Below are positions 1 to 12,200 of a stretch of DNA of 64,000 bases, piece after piece. Both the position numbers and the translations under genes were made by a program. The stretch lies in the NCBI RefSeq assembly GCF_027580225.2, contig NC_073353.2:35632001-35696000 (forward strand), given 5' to 3'. This DNA is from Misgurnus anguillicaudatus (lineage: Eukaryota; Chordata; Actinopteri; Cypriniformes; Cobitidae). Below the pieces are notes generated by a model that saw only the letters and a list, made by a program, of their open reading frames with translations, searched no databases and was not told the origin of the DNA. The stretch's first letter is position 1. Each line of letters begins with the position of its first letter.

Positions 1-558
1 TCTCAGATATAGAAAGCATTTACTCCCTGACACTAGGGGGAGCTAGTAGAGAAATAATACTCAGACTTGCCTGGTGTGCCTTTAAGGTTTTATAAGTTGG
101 GTAAGAGTGCCACCTTGTGAATAATAGAGAGAATACTGATTGCCGGAAAAACTCATCATTGGCAAGGAAAGAGTTAGAGACCATATTGAATTGCATTTTT
201 CGTATTTACATGCAGTTTTTCCAGTAAGGATTTTATTTCATGTAACATTACAGGAGTTAAATGCTGTTTCATGGTGTCTTTAAACCTCAAAGGCCCCCTG
301 CCATTGTCATAAAGTCATAAAACTCGTCATTGGCAGGGAAGTGTTTTCTCCTAAATTAACGAGTTAATTCGTCAATGGCAGGGAAAGAGTTATAGACCAT
401 ATTGAATTTCAAGTCCCCCTGTAGTCGATTAATTTTATCAAATAAAACTCAGCTTTGAGCATAATTGCATATCTAAATGTTTTTCATTTCTTCATGCTTT
501 AAAACAGCTTGAATGTAACTCTACACCCTCGTCTACCTGGATCAATGCATAAGTGAAT

Positions 559-967
559 AAGGTTGTACTCACACTATCCAAATCAAACCGCGCTCGGGCG
601 CGTTTGACCCCCAAACTCTGGTTCGTTTGACTGGTCTGATCGCTCTGTTCCGCACCTGGGCGCGGATTGAATGTCTACGCTGCACACGCGACAGGTCAAC
701 TAACCAAAATGATAGACATGTGAGATGGCTGTTTGTCATCGCGCACCAAATGAGTCTAAATAAAAAAACACATACTTAACATTATGATGGGTTCTAGTGT
801 TAAGAAAGCGCTTTACTTCCTGCTTTGTTCAATCAATCACATCCTAATGACGAAAGCGCGTCCAGGCTTGGATAATAGTACACTGTGAGTGCGTACATCT
901 AGGGGAGTAGAGAGGGGGGACAATCGCGCTGGGCATGGTTTGGTTTGGATAATATGAATGTGCCCTT
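559..967. mobile_element. MITE with imperfect terminal inverted repeats, CpG-rich left part
   Basis: The left end (aaggttgtactcacactatc) and the reverse complement of the right end (aagggcacattcatattatc) pair over about 30 bp, both continuing CAAA-CAAACC. The interior has CpG-dense sequence (ccgcgctcgggcgcg). No coding capacity is seen. It sits in the nckap1 intron upstream of the first exon in the window. The preceding part of the window (about 130-405) has fragments related to the elements at 26014-26515 and 37785-38238 (tcgtcaatggcagggaaagagtt). Confidence 0.5.
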
Positions 968-1208
968 AGTCCATGCATCTACTCAGTCGCAAAGCTCGCT
1001 CCATGAGTCCCCACCTCCACTCTTTCGCACCACTTCGGGTCATAGATATATATGTAAATAGATGCTACAATGAACGTTTCAGATATAGATATGTATAACT
1101 AGATACAACATTGGAACCCTTCATATATGTAGGCATGTCTGCTATTTTAGAATGGTCCTGATGTATAAGTCACTCACAGCTTTTCAGGATACACTGTTTA
1201 GCCTTTGG

Positions 1209-2051
1209 TAGGGCCCTATAAAATCCATTTTATTTTTTCCCAAATTCCGTTTTCTCCATTTTAATTTTTACAAATTCCGTTTTATCCGTTTTCATTTTTG
1301 GCCAATTTTTTACTGTTATTTTAGTCATACAAAGAGTGTGCCTTTAATGTTAATGATTAAAATGTAAATGATTTGGAGAAAAACTGGATAACACGATTAC
1401 TTAATGACTGTAAAACATGCATTTACTCACACACGCACATACACATTCACACACACGCCCGCCCGCACACACACACACAACTCAATTCAATTCAATGCAT
1501 TGTTTAGTGTTGTTGCAGAAGGCTACAACAAGGTGTCAAAGCAGTGGTGCCTTCAGAAGAGCCTTAAACACATTGGTCCAGCGGAACGCGATCCATATAT
1601 ACACGATCGCTTGCGAGAAGTGCAGTGAGACAGACGTGGATGAGAGAGTGCATGTATCTTTGCGCTCACCGTGAACATAAAGTTGACAAAACGTACAAAA
1701 TAACAGTTCTCCGGTTACATAAAAGTCATGTGAGAACTGCTCAGAACTAAATGTTTAGCGTCGGATTTCTTAATTTTTTCGCTGACGAAAGCAGATCATG
1801 GAGAGCCGCTTCCACATGGTTTCAGTGTTTTGGAGGGGGTTTAAAACGACAGGAGGGGGTATGTCGCCCAGATTTACTTCCCTCGATCTGCATTTCCCAG
1901 AGACATACGTTCGTCTCCCACACAAAAACATAATTTTATTCAAAATATGTAAAATTCCGCGAAATTCCGCGTTAATACTAGATTCCGTGTTAATCTGCCA
2001 ATTCCGCGATTCCATCCGCGATTCCGTGATCGCGGAAATTATAGGGCCCTA
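1209..2051. mobile_element. Non-autonomous DNA transposon with TAGGGCCCTATAAA ends
   Basis: The termini TAGGGCCCTATAA and TTATAGGGCCCTA are inverted and flanked by CTTTGG on both sides. Near the left end the motif attccgtttt repeats, and near the right end attccgcg/attccgtg repeats occur. The CA-rich tract around 1430-1480 creates spurious His/Thr-rich ORFs. No transposase is recognisable. Confidence 0.65.
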
Positions 2052-2778
2052 CTTTGGTAGTTTGGTTGTAATTGTAATGCTGTGTTCGGTAATGCTTTCG
2101 TCTTGGTGTTTTGTGTTAGCAATTAAAATGTTAGGGTCTACACAGCAGCACGTAACATTTGATAAATATACAGTAGTACGGTTGATGGCACACAGTTAGC
2201 TTGCTTGCTCTCAGGCTTGGCAGGGTTGCCAGATTTGTGTAAAAATCAAATCTATCCCAATCAACTTTTCCCAAATACCAAAACTTTATTTTCATAATTA
2301 AAATAATATTACCTTAATGTTTACAGCAGGTGAACAAAATCCTTCTGCATTTAACCCGCGATTCCGCATTTAATCTGGTTCCTGAGGAAACCTCTAACTT
2401 GAACACTGGGTTTAACACCGCTTTTAATACCAATATGACGGACGACTTGCATATCTATGGTTTCAAACACATAACTTCTAAGTCTGGTTCCACAATGCAT
2501 ATGTGAACTGGCATCCAAACATATCTATGGCTCAAACTAATCATCCACCCGTTCGACTGTGCTGATGTGATTGGTTACATGTTTATAACGTAGGTGATTT
2601 CAGACCACATTTTTCAGTCTGTCTTTGGAAAACATCAATTTTATGAAGAAAATACTCTGCAGTAGTGATGACTAATATATGTGCACATGGTTTGTCTTGA
2701 AACATATTTAAAACACCATATAGATTTATAAACTACAATAAATTTTGATTTTCACCACAGGGGACTTTACATTTTTAG

Positions 2779-3135
2779 TAGGGATGCATATCAATTAATC
2801 GCGATTAATCTATAGCAGAATAAAAGTTTTTGTTTACATCATATATGTGTGTGTACTGTGTATAATAACTTTGTATAGTTAAATGCACACACATGCATGT
2901 ATATATTTAAGCAATGTTTACATGTGTATATACATTTGTATATTTATGTATAATTTATATTATATATAAATATAAATACGTAATATATAAATATATTTTT
3001 TTCTTAAAATTATACATGCATGTGTGCATATTTATATATACATAATTATTATACACAGTTCACACACATATATGATGTAAACAAAAACTTTTATTCTGCT
3101 ATAGATTAATCGCGATTAATTGATATGCATCCCTA
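2779..3135. mobile_element. 357-bp hAT-type hairpin MITE, copy 1
   Basis: It begins TAGGGATGCATATCAATTAA and ends with the exact reverse complement. It is flanked by a perfect 8-bp target duplication ATTTTTAG (2771-2778 and 3136-3143), the hAT signature. The arms extend well beyond 60 bp (through attaatcgcgattaat and the cagaataaaagtttttg block), so the RNA would fold into a long hairpin. It lies 146 bp before an nckap1 exon. The second copy at 26606-26962 has the same length. Confidence 0.85.
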
Positions 3136-3281
3136 ATTTTTAGAATAAAATAATTATGAATATGATCATAGAAACAAATTATTTCATTATTTACCTTTTT
3201 GCAAAACAATTTCTTGCCATTTACTCAAAAGAACACGTTAAATCCAAATATGGTGTAAGTAACCAGCTCTTTGTGTTATAG

Positions 3282-6200
3282 TTGGGTTCATCTTGTGTCA
3301 CACGGCCCTGAACAGTGACCCAGCGGCTCTCAGCCTGTGGAAGTTGGCCCTTCAGAGCAGCTCCTGTCTCTGTCTCTTCAGGGATGAGGTCTTCCATATT
3401 CACAAAGCTGCTGAGGATCTCTTCGTAAACATTCGCGGGTCAGCAAATACTTCTTGGGGGCACACACATTGTACTATCATAAATATAACATTTTGGTTTT
3501 CATAATGGGGGTCTCGCTTTTTCACATGCATTTAACATATAGCATATATATTGCATATGCTTTTTGTATATTCAATATTTCAATCTGTTGCAGCTACAAC
3601 AAACGTGTCAACGACATTCGTGAATGCAAAGAATCTGCTCTGTCACATGCGTAAGTGGCCTCGTTCTCTTTCTTAAGATACCAAATTAAAACAATCATTA
3701 CTCTCTGTATCAATATATGTTTTTGAATTCATCTAGGGGCTTGATGCACAGAGAACGGCGCAAGTTTTTGAGATCTGCCCTGAAAGAGCTGGCCACAGTG
3801 TTGGCCGACCAGCCCGGATTACTGGGCCCCAAAGCCCTGTTTGTGTTTATGGCTCTTTCATTCGCCCGCGATGAGATCATTTGGCTGCTCAGACACGCAG
3901 ACAACATCCAGAAGAAAAGCACAGATGACTTTATTGACAAGTAAATATGAATTTAACATCCTCTATTTATTTCTTTACATATTCATAGAACATCATGCCA
4001 TTTCCTCACTAAGAGATTGTGTCTTTGGAGTTGCAGCTCATGGAGTGTGTGACTTTAATCAAATGAAAACATCACAGATTTTTACTTCATTCCTGTTTGT
4101 GTTCACAAGCACATCGCAGAGTTGATCTTCTACATGGAGGAATTGAGGGCACACGTGCGAAAGTATGGACCCGTAATGCAGAGGTACTACGTGCAGTACC
4201 TGTCCGGCTTTGATGCTGTGGTGCTCAATGAGCTTGTACAGGTGAGACTGTCCACACTGTTTCAAACCTACATCTGCCTATAATAGGTAGATATCCACAC
4301 ATTCATCCATCCATGATCCTTCATCTAACCATCCTTGTATTATGCATCAATGGATATAAATAGATATTTTTGAAAGGGCTGCTTTTTGATGAATAGTATT
4401 TACATTGTTTTCATTTTATTATCATTGTATACCTGAGGCTTAATGGTAACACTGTGTTAACAACTAGATTCAAAATTCAAAGCGTTTATTGTCATATACC
4501 CAGTGAGGAATATGTTCTTATATGCAAGTATAGGGAATGTAGAGTTAGAAATATAGACTATGTACAAGATATCTATATATGCAAATGTACAGTATTAACA
4601 GTCTTGAACGTATTAACTTGTGTGCAAGAAAAACAGTAGTACAGTAATAAGTACAGAGTAGGAGTAAGGATCTAATATATGCAAATATAATATGGCAATG
4701 GCAACAATAACCCAGGTATTTATAGCAGCAGTACCATTAATAGATGTGCAAAAATTGAGATGGAGTGCAATATAATATAATATTTGCAGGTGAGTGCAAA
4801 TAAATATAACAATGGCAGCAATAATATTAACAGATGAGCAAAATTGAGATGGGGCTACGTGAATAACATTAGCAGTATATAATGGTGGTGGTAACTAACC
4901 CCACTGTGTAAAATGTTTTCAATCCCAGCTATCAGTTACTAGGAAAGGAAAAAAACAAAAGCACATATTGGCTCTGTATAAATATGTAAAGTAGCTGTGT
5001 TGCAATTAACCCCACGCAGCACTGGCTTGATCAGGTGTGTAATATTTTTAAAGGAAAACACCACCATTTTTCAATATTTTACTATGTTCTTACCTCAACT
5101 TAGATGAATGAATACATACCTATCTTTTGTCAATGCATGCACTTAATCTTTGTACAGCGCGCCATAAATGTATTAGCATTTAGCTTAGCCCCATTCATTC
5201 CTTAGGATCCAAACAGGGATGAATTTAGAAGCCACCAAACACTTCCATGTTTTCCATGTTTATGTGCATGCATGAATAAAGATAGGTATGTATTAATTTG
5301 TCTAAGTTGAGGGAAGAAAATAGTAAAATATTGAAAAGCGGTGGTGTTTTCCTTAACCTTTAACTGGCGCAGCCCTTTTTGAGTGGGGGGTTGGTGAAAA
5401 GGTGATATACACCTTTAAATTAATATAACTCTGGCATTTTTTATTTTTTTTTTGGTCTAGAATCCTAATTGTGGTTTTAATTTTGGTAATTTTTGGTTTT
5501 AAAGAAGACACTTCAACGTTTTTTTAGGGAAGTGTCTAGAGGTGAAAATATTATTTTTTTTTAAAGCAGTTTACATTTATTTGTAATAAATAAAATTGCA
5601 ATATAGTATAATTTTTAATACATACAATTGTCAAAAAACTGAGGTTTGTGCTGGTTTGCTTTGAGGTTTGCTGCATACTTGTGTCACAAATGAATAAATT
5701 ACAGTTACTGCATTATTATTACTGCTAAAAGGTTTTGAAATATGAAAATTACATTCTTAGACCTTTCCAACAATATATAGTTTGTCGTGATAGATTAACA
5801 TTTACATAGAAAATATTGAAATAAACCTAGGTGTCCCGCTCACGGGACAGCGCCAATAAACGGGTTAAACGCATTATTTTCCACACATAACTAATTAATC
5901 TTAATAACGTGTTAAATTAACAGCACTAGTAAATATGCACATGAGCAAAGCCTTACGATTATTATTGTTAAAAAAAAATGCTTTTTGACACAAAATGTGT
6001 CATATTTTAGTTTAGTTTATTTATTTATATATGTAAAACAACAGGTGTTAAAGCTAAAGTAAATCATCACATTTCCAATCAAGCTGATATTCTTCTTCTC
6101 ATGCTATTGCTTGACTATATTATATAAGATAAATATAAGACAAAAATCAAAAAGTATTTTCATCACGCAGTGAAAACATGCACTCTGAAAGCCAAGGTGT

Positions 6201-9200
6201 GTTTTTGTTTAGTTTTTGTAAAGCAAGGTACATGATCTTTTCATTTTTGAATGCATTTTTTTTTTATATTTAACAGCCTTAGTTTTTATTAATTTAATTA
6301 TTCAGTATAACAATCCTAATATGAAAGTTAGCAGAGCATTGTCATGAATGAACTTCACCACTAGATGGAGAACTAGCATTGTCATTGAGCTTCAAGATCA
6401 AGACCATGAGTGTGTCTTGCTCGTCACTGTAACATTTTTAAATGAACAACATTGTTACAAATGTTACAACAATCATTGTGTTTTTCTTTCATAGAACCTG
6501 TCTGTCTGCCCAGAGGACGAGTCTATTATTATGTCGTCTTTTGTGAACACTATGACCTCTCTGAGTGTCAAGCAAGGTAGAGAAGCTTCTTTTCTACTTA
6601 AAAAGTTTGTATTGTCTTTGTTGTCTTCTGTTGTAAACAGCAGGACTGTGTGTATATGTGTTACAGTTGAAGACGGCGATGTGTTTGATTTCAGAGGGAT
6701 GAGACTGGATTGGTTTAGACTCCAGGTAAGATGATTTCAGTTCTTCTGATTCATTAACAGCCTTTATGTCCCCAGCAAAATATACAAATCATCCAAGTTA
6801 AAGTTTCATAATCTGCATTTGATTTTAATCATTAATTTCAGATCTTTGACATGATCGTACTCAGTCGGTGTTAAAGATATCAAGTTTATATTTTAGCAAA
6901 TTTTAACTGGGTTTTCACTGACAGGTTAACAAATTGCTTTTCCTTTGTTAAATATGAATGAAGGTAACATATTTGTGACTTGTTTCGGAATATTTGGAGT
7001 TCTTGTTGCTCTTCGGAGCATGTTTTCTGGATATTATTTAGAAATAAAACACAACACCGTTTTTGTGAAGCTCTCACGGCTTCATCTGAGCTTAAATAAA
7101 TCAAGCTCCATCCCTGTGGAATACCGAGCATTTTTATCACCAACGGTGCATGTGGGTGGATGGAAATGAAAGCAGAGAGACAATGAGATATCTTCATGCG
7201 TTTCTGAGAATCTGTGCAAGTGTGTGTGAACCTTAAAATCCCATCAGTCTTTGGGATGGTTTAGCATGTACCTCGGTGGGTTTCCTGTGTGTTGTTCAGC
7301 CCAGTCCCTGAGCAGAGAAACCATTTGATCTTTTTCTTTATGCTTCGTGTTCATAACCTTTTAAACTCTTTTATCAGCATCTGTGGCATAATGTTAATTC
7401 CCACAGAAGATTTTTCACATAGCACATTTTATACACATTGTTTTATTCAGCGTGCTTTACATAAAACATTTCAAAACGAGTTTATCGATCGATTTGTCCA
7501 TATTTAAACCGTGTCCGACAGTAGACACGAGTTTTCTGCATATGTATTTTCACTGCTACCAACTCTTTGTTATTGCCTCGCAATCTGACACCCAGGCAAA
7601 CAGTATTGCAAGCAAACGAAAATGCATGTTTTGGCAGAAATGCATAGACAGATGTTGTGCATCAATGCATGTTATGGTAAGGCATTTGATCAATGCATCA
7701 ATCCATATTGATGTATTGTTACACCGCTCATTTTTTACATGGACGACATGGTAAGTAGGGTTTCTATCAAACTCCTTTGCGTTGACAAATGTAATGTTTA
7801 AAGGGACACTCCACTTTTTTAAAATAGGCTTTTTTCCAGCTCCCCTAGAGTTAATCATTTGATTTTTACTGTTTTGGAATCCATTCAGCTGATCTCCGGG
7901 TCTGGTGGTACCACTTTTAGCATTAGCATAATCCATTGAATCTGATTAGACCATTTATAGCAAAAATAAACAAAGAGTTTCGATATTTTTCTTATTTAAA
8001 ACTTGACTCTTCTGTAGTTACATTGTGTACTAAGACAGACAGAAGATTAAAAGTTGTGATTTTCTAGGGAGATAAAACCATGGTTTTGCCAATAATAATC
8101 AATACAAAAATTGTTAATTTTTGTAATGGCATGAACTCATTAAAGGGATTGTTTACCAAAAATGGAAATTCTGTCATTTACCTACCCAAGTTGTTCCAAA
8201 CCTGTATAAATTTCTTTGTACTGCTGAACACAAATAACGAAATTCTGAATTTGTTTAATAACTAAACAGATCTGGGGCATCATTCACTTCCATTGTATTA
8301 TTTTTTTCCTGCTATGGGAGTCTCTGGGGCCTCTGGGGATGTTTTCTGTAAACTATTCCTTTAACTTATATCGCTCTGTTTTACATTAATGATTGTTTAG
8401 CATTTAGGATCACAATAGAAGTTTGATAGCAGCTTGCTCTCAAGATTTTTCCCATCTCTGCTGTCAAACCAGGGATATCCACATCTCTCCTTTAGTTTAG
8501 CATGCTTTGTTTAATGGACCTGTGTTGAGATGGTACTTGCCAGCATTTAATATCTAACAGTTCACTCAGTTCGTGCCTGTTCCTATTTTGGCCTCTTTGT
8601 TTCCAAGGGTGCAGCCCTATTTATCTCTATGGCCGATTAAACTACCAGCAGCAGGCTGCAAATGCGGATCTAAAAATAAGCCCTGGTTTTCAATACTCTT
8701 CAGTACTTCACAGCGGATTTTATTACTGTACTATATGTTTATTGATGTTCCCCAAACTCCATAACCACAAGATTTGTAAGCTAAGCACCTGCTGTCTGTC
8801 CTGTGGTATCATCCTGGCGTGCCTTTCTCTTTGTATTGGCTGATGAAAGCCAGCGCAGGGCTTTGTTGGTTTCTCACACTTGTTTTACGTTCAAGATGAT
8901 CTTGTTTGTTACGAAAGCAATTGGCTGGATGTTGTCTTGTTTAATGGTATCAAGTTAACGAAAATATTTCCCAGAAAGCCTCGTCAAACTTAATGACGTG
9001 GTCAAATATCAAACCACACTTTTCTTCATTCTCCACCGCGGTCCAGTTTCCAATCCGATTCGTCACTCTTCATTTGCTTGAGGGTTTGTTCATGGAAATC
9101 AAGCCCGCCAAGCTTAACCTTTGGAAATCGATTGTAAAAGTTGTCAGGATAATTAATTGACCTATGTGGTTTCCAAATGACGCTAAAGATGTTTTTCCTT

Positions 9201-12200
9201 GTGTTTAGGCTTACACCAGCGTGTCCAAGGCCTCACTCGGACTGGCAGATCACAGGGAGCTGGGCAAGATGATGAACACCATCATCTTCCACACCAAGAT
9301 GGTCGACTCTCTGGTGGAGATGCTCGTGGAGACTTCAGATCTGTCAATTTTCTGGAATGATTCAGGGCGTCCTTATAAGTTTGGGTTATGAATCTGGGGG
9401 AGGGATTTCAAGGCCCTGGGAAGTTTTTGAAAATAAACATGCATAGATACAGGTCACTTGAATATATTTTGTGCAATAAGTTTTCTGGAAAAAAAATCCA
9501 TATTATTCCCTGTGTAGTGTAGGATAACATAATAAAAATTCTAGACTTTTTAAGCATACATATCTTCTGTATGTGAATGTTGATTCATACCAAAATGCTT
9601 TTTTGGATAGTTGTGTTTGACACATGAAAACGTCTCGGGTTACGTATGTAACTGTCTCCTGAGAAGGGAACATGACACTGCGTCTCTCTTGCCATACTTC
9701 CTGCATCCCTGTAACGCCGTCTTTGGCAATATTTCAGATAGCGATATACTTACTGGCTCTCGCGTCACCCTGCCTTTGTCGTTAAGCCTCACCATTGGTT
9801 GAATTTGATATACACATTCAGACGCACTTACTGAAGGCGTCCCCAAAGTGTCACAGTGATGCAGTGTGAGTTCCCTCAAAAGGGAACTGTAACAATGTAT
9901 CTCAAAAGGTTGCACGAAGTAACCTTGCTCTTACTCTAGTCCTTGAATTTTAGGGTATTGAATCTGGAAAGTTTTTGAAAGGTCCTTGAATTTGAAGTTA
10001 ACTTAAGTGTGGAAACCCTGAAATTTACTATATTGAAATTACACCACATGCTCACGATTTGATCAAATATTAGACTCTGACGCCAACACATAAAACAGCA
10101 TAGCAACCCACTGTTGTGTCTCTTGTTTTCAGATATGGCTTTCTTTCATGCTGGGTGGGGAGCAGACAGCGTTTGAAGTGATTAGATATGATTGTACCAG
10201 ACGTTGAAGTGAACTGGCAACTCATTTTCCTCTTTCTGTTTCTGATAGCTTTTACAGCCGCGCCTTTGAAAAGATGTTCCAGCAGTGTCTCGAACTGCCG
10301 TCCCAGTCTCGACACTCCATCTCCTTCCCTCTCCTCTGTACCCACTTCATGAGCTGCACTCATGAGCTCTGCCCTGAAGAGGTGAGTCGCACTGAGATCA
10401 GTCCTACACGCCCTTGTCTTGGTTTGTGATCCTTTTCATTGCCTTTTTTTAATCTCCAGTTTCTTTTGAAGCGTCTATGTTTTTGGAAAAACTGTGTTTT
10501 ATGGGGTCGAGATTGTCCCCTAGTGAAATTACTTTGCTTTTGAAAAGAGGAGTTTAGGAAAGATCCATCGCCATGGCTTAGCTGCGACCCATGTCAGGGT
10601 TCAGGATGGAGTCGTTCCGTGAATCCTGAAAGCTACATGAGTTAACTAGATCAGGAATCTCCCACCACGCAGGATTGAGCGCTGTGGTACGTGTATCAGG
10701 ATGTGTGCGGAAAACCAAACGCTGAAAAGAATGATTTATTAAATCTGTTATTGAACCATACACCGGTGTAGCTACCCAGAAGGCCCGGGGGAATATGGAA
10801 GCCCCTCCGCACACACGAAGAGCACAACAGATTTCTGTTCCCCTCCTCCGGCCACTGGAATATGCCCGACACATTCACCAAGTGTTTGTTCCTGCCAAAC
10901 ACATTGCCCTTCAATATCCAATTTAATTTGGTAAATAAACCCACGTTCGCCCTCTTAATTGGCAGACAAACGGTACCAAACCCAGCGAGCACAATGAGAG
11001 GTCTCATGTCATTGCGTGGCCTGAACATTGAGCTGTCTGAGAGCACTTATAGGAATAAAAGAGATTTATTGAGCCATAGACGGCTTGGGTTTCCCTTATT
11101 TAAACATGAAACTCCCTCTCTCAGCATGTTTCTGAAATGGTCTTCCTCCTGTGTCCACTCCGCACAGCTTTGGACAGCTGCAAGCTTTATTTATGTTGGA
11201 AAAGCACTAAAAGTTTCCAAGAATATTTCCATCCTCGCACAGAAAACTTTTTACAGCATTTCAGAGTAACAACAAAAGATCACGGTGCTTCGGCAAAGGT
11301 CTTGAGAGATATTTCCAACCTGCATCACCTCGGACTCTCAGCATTATATCAGGAGTTTGTGTGCTAGAGCCGAGACTAATCTTAATGACGGGAGCTCGTC
11401 AGATCGCTGTCTAACCTTCGAGTGTAAACACTGGTTTGGGTTAAATCCAGATCTGCCACCTTTGGTTTAAATGACAGATTTTGTTCCTGCCGGGTGCTCG
11501 AGGGAATATGTAGCGGCCTCCTCAGTCTTGTTTGCGTTTTGTTAGGAAAGTCAGCCAGGAGTTGAGGATTCAGCCCCGCACAGGGGCGATGCTTGTTTTG
11601 CAGTAGAAGTGTAGACCGGTGTTTGCTTTAGGCAAAAAGTTTGGGGAACCAGACCAGCTGGCCAATAACAAAGAGCCTTACTGAGACATGGAGGACAGGT
11701 CACAAACAGCACTTCAGTTTGAGCCAATTTTACCTGAGCAGCTTATACTGGAGTCTCATGCCCTCATGAATCATACAGTATTGTGCAAAAGTCTTAGGGC
11801 ACCACCTGCTTTGTTGTTTTAGAAAAGTTTTAACGAAATCCATATTAAAGCGATACTAAAAGTCAAATATCAAAATTACCCCATGATTTACCCTCAAGCT
11901 ATCCAAGATACATATGTCTATCATCTTTCAGACAAAGACATTTGGAGTTATTTTAGTAAATGTTATTCCAATCTTATAACGGTACAAAACAGGGATCAGG
12001 GAACAACTTTTGATCTTGAAGCCCAAAAAAGTGCATCCATCCTTTACTGAAGTAATCTTCACGGTACATTCACACAGAGTGTAAGCGTTAACGCTTGATG
12101 GAAGGCTTGTCTGAAGCGTGGCTAACAGCCAATCACAGTGGCCGCAACACATGCTCCGGTCTTCCATAAACGTAATTGGCTGGCTCTGCCTAGGTTATTT

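Noticed and set aside
1404..1674. His/Thr-rich ORFs near the left end
   Set aside because: They come from a CA-rich tract inside a non-autonomous transposon.
1..3281. Further upstream nckap1 exons
   Set aside because: I looked for the expected preceding peptide (ending MEKWII) and found none; these bases read as intron and MITEs.
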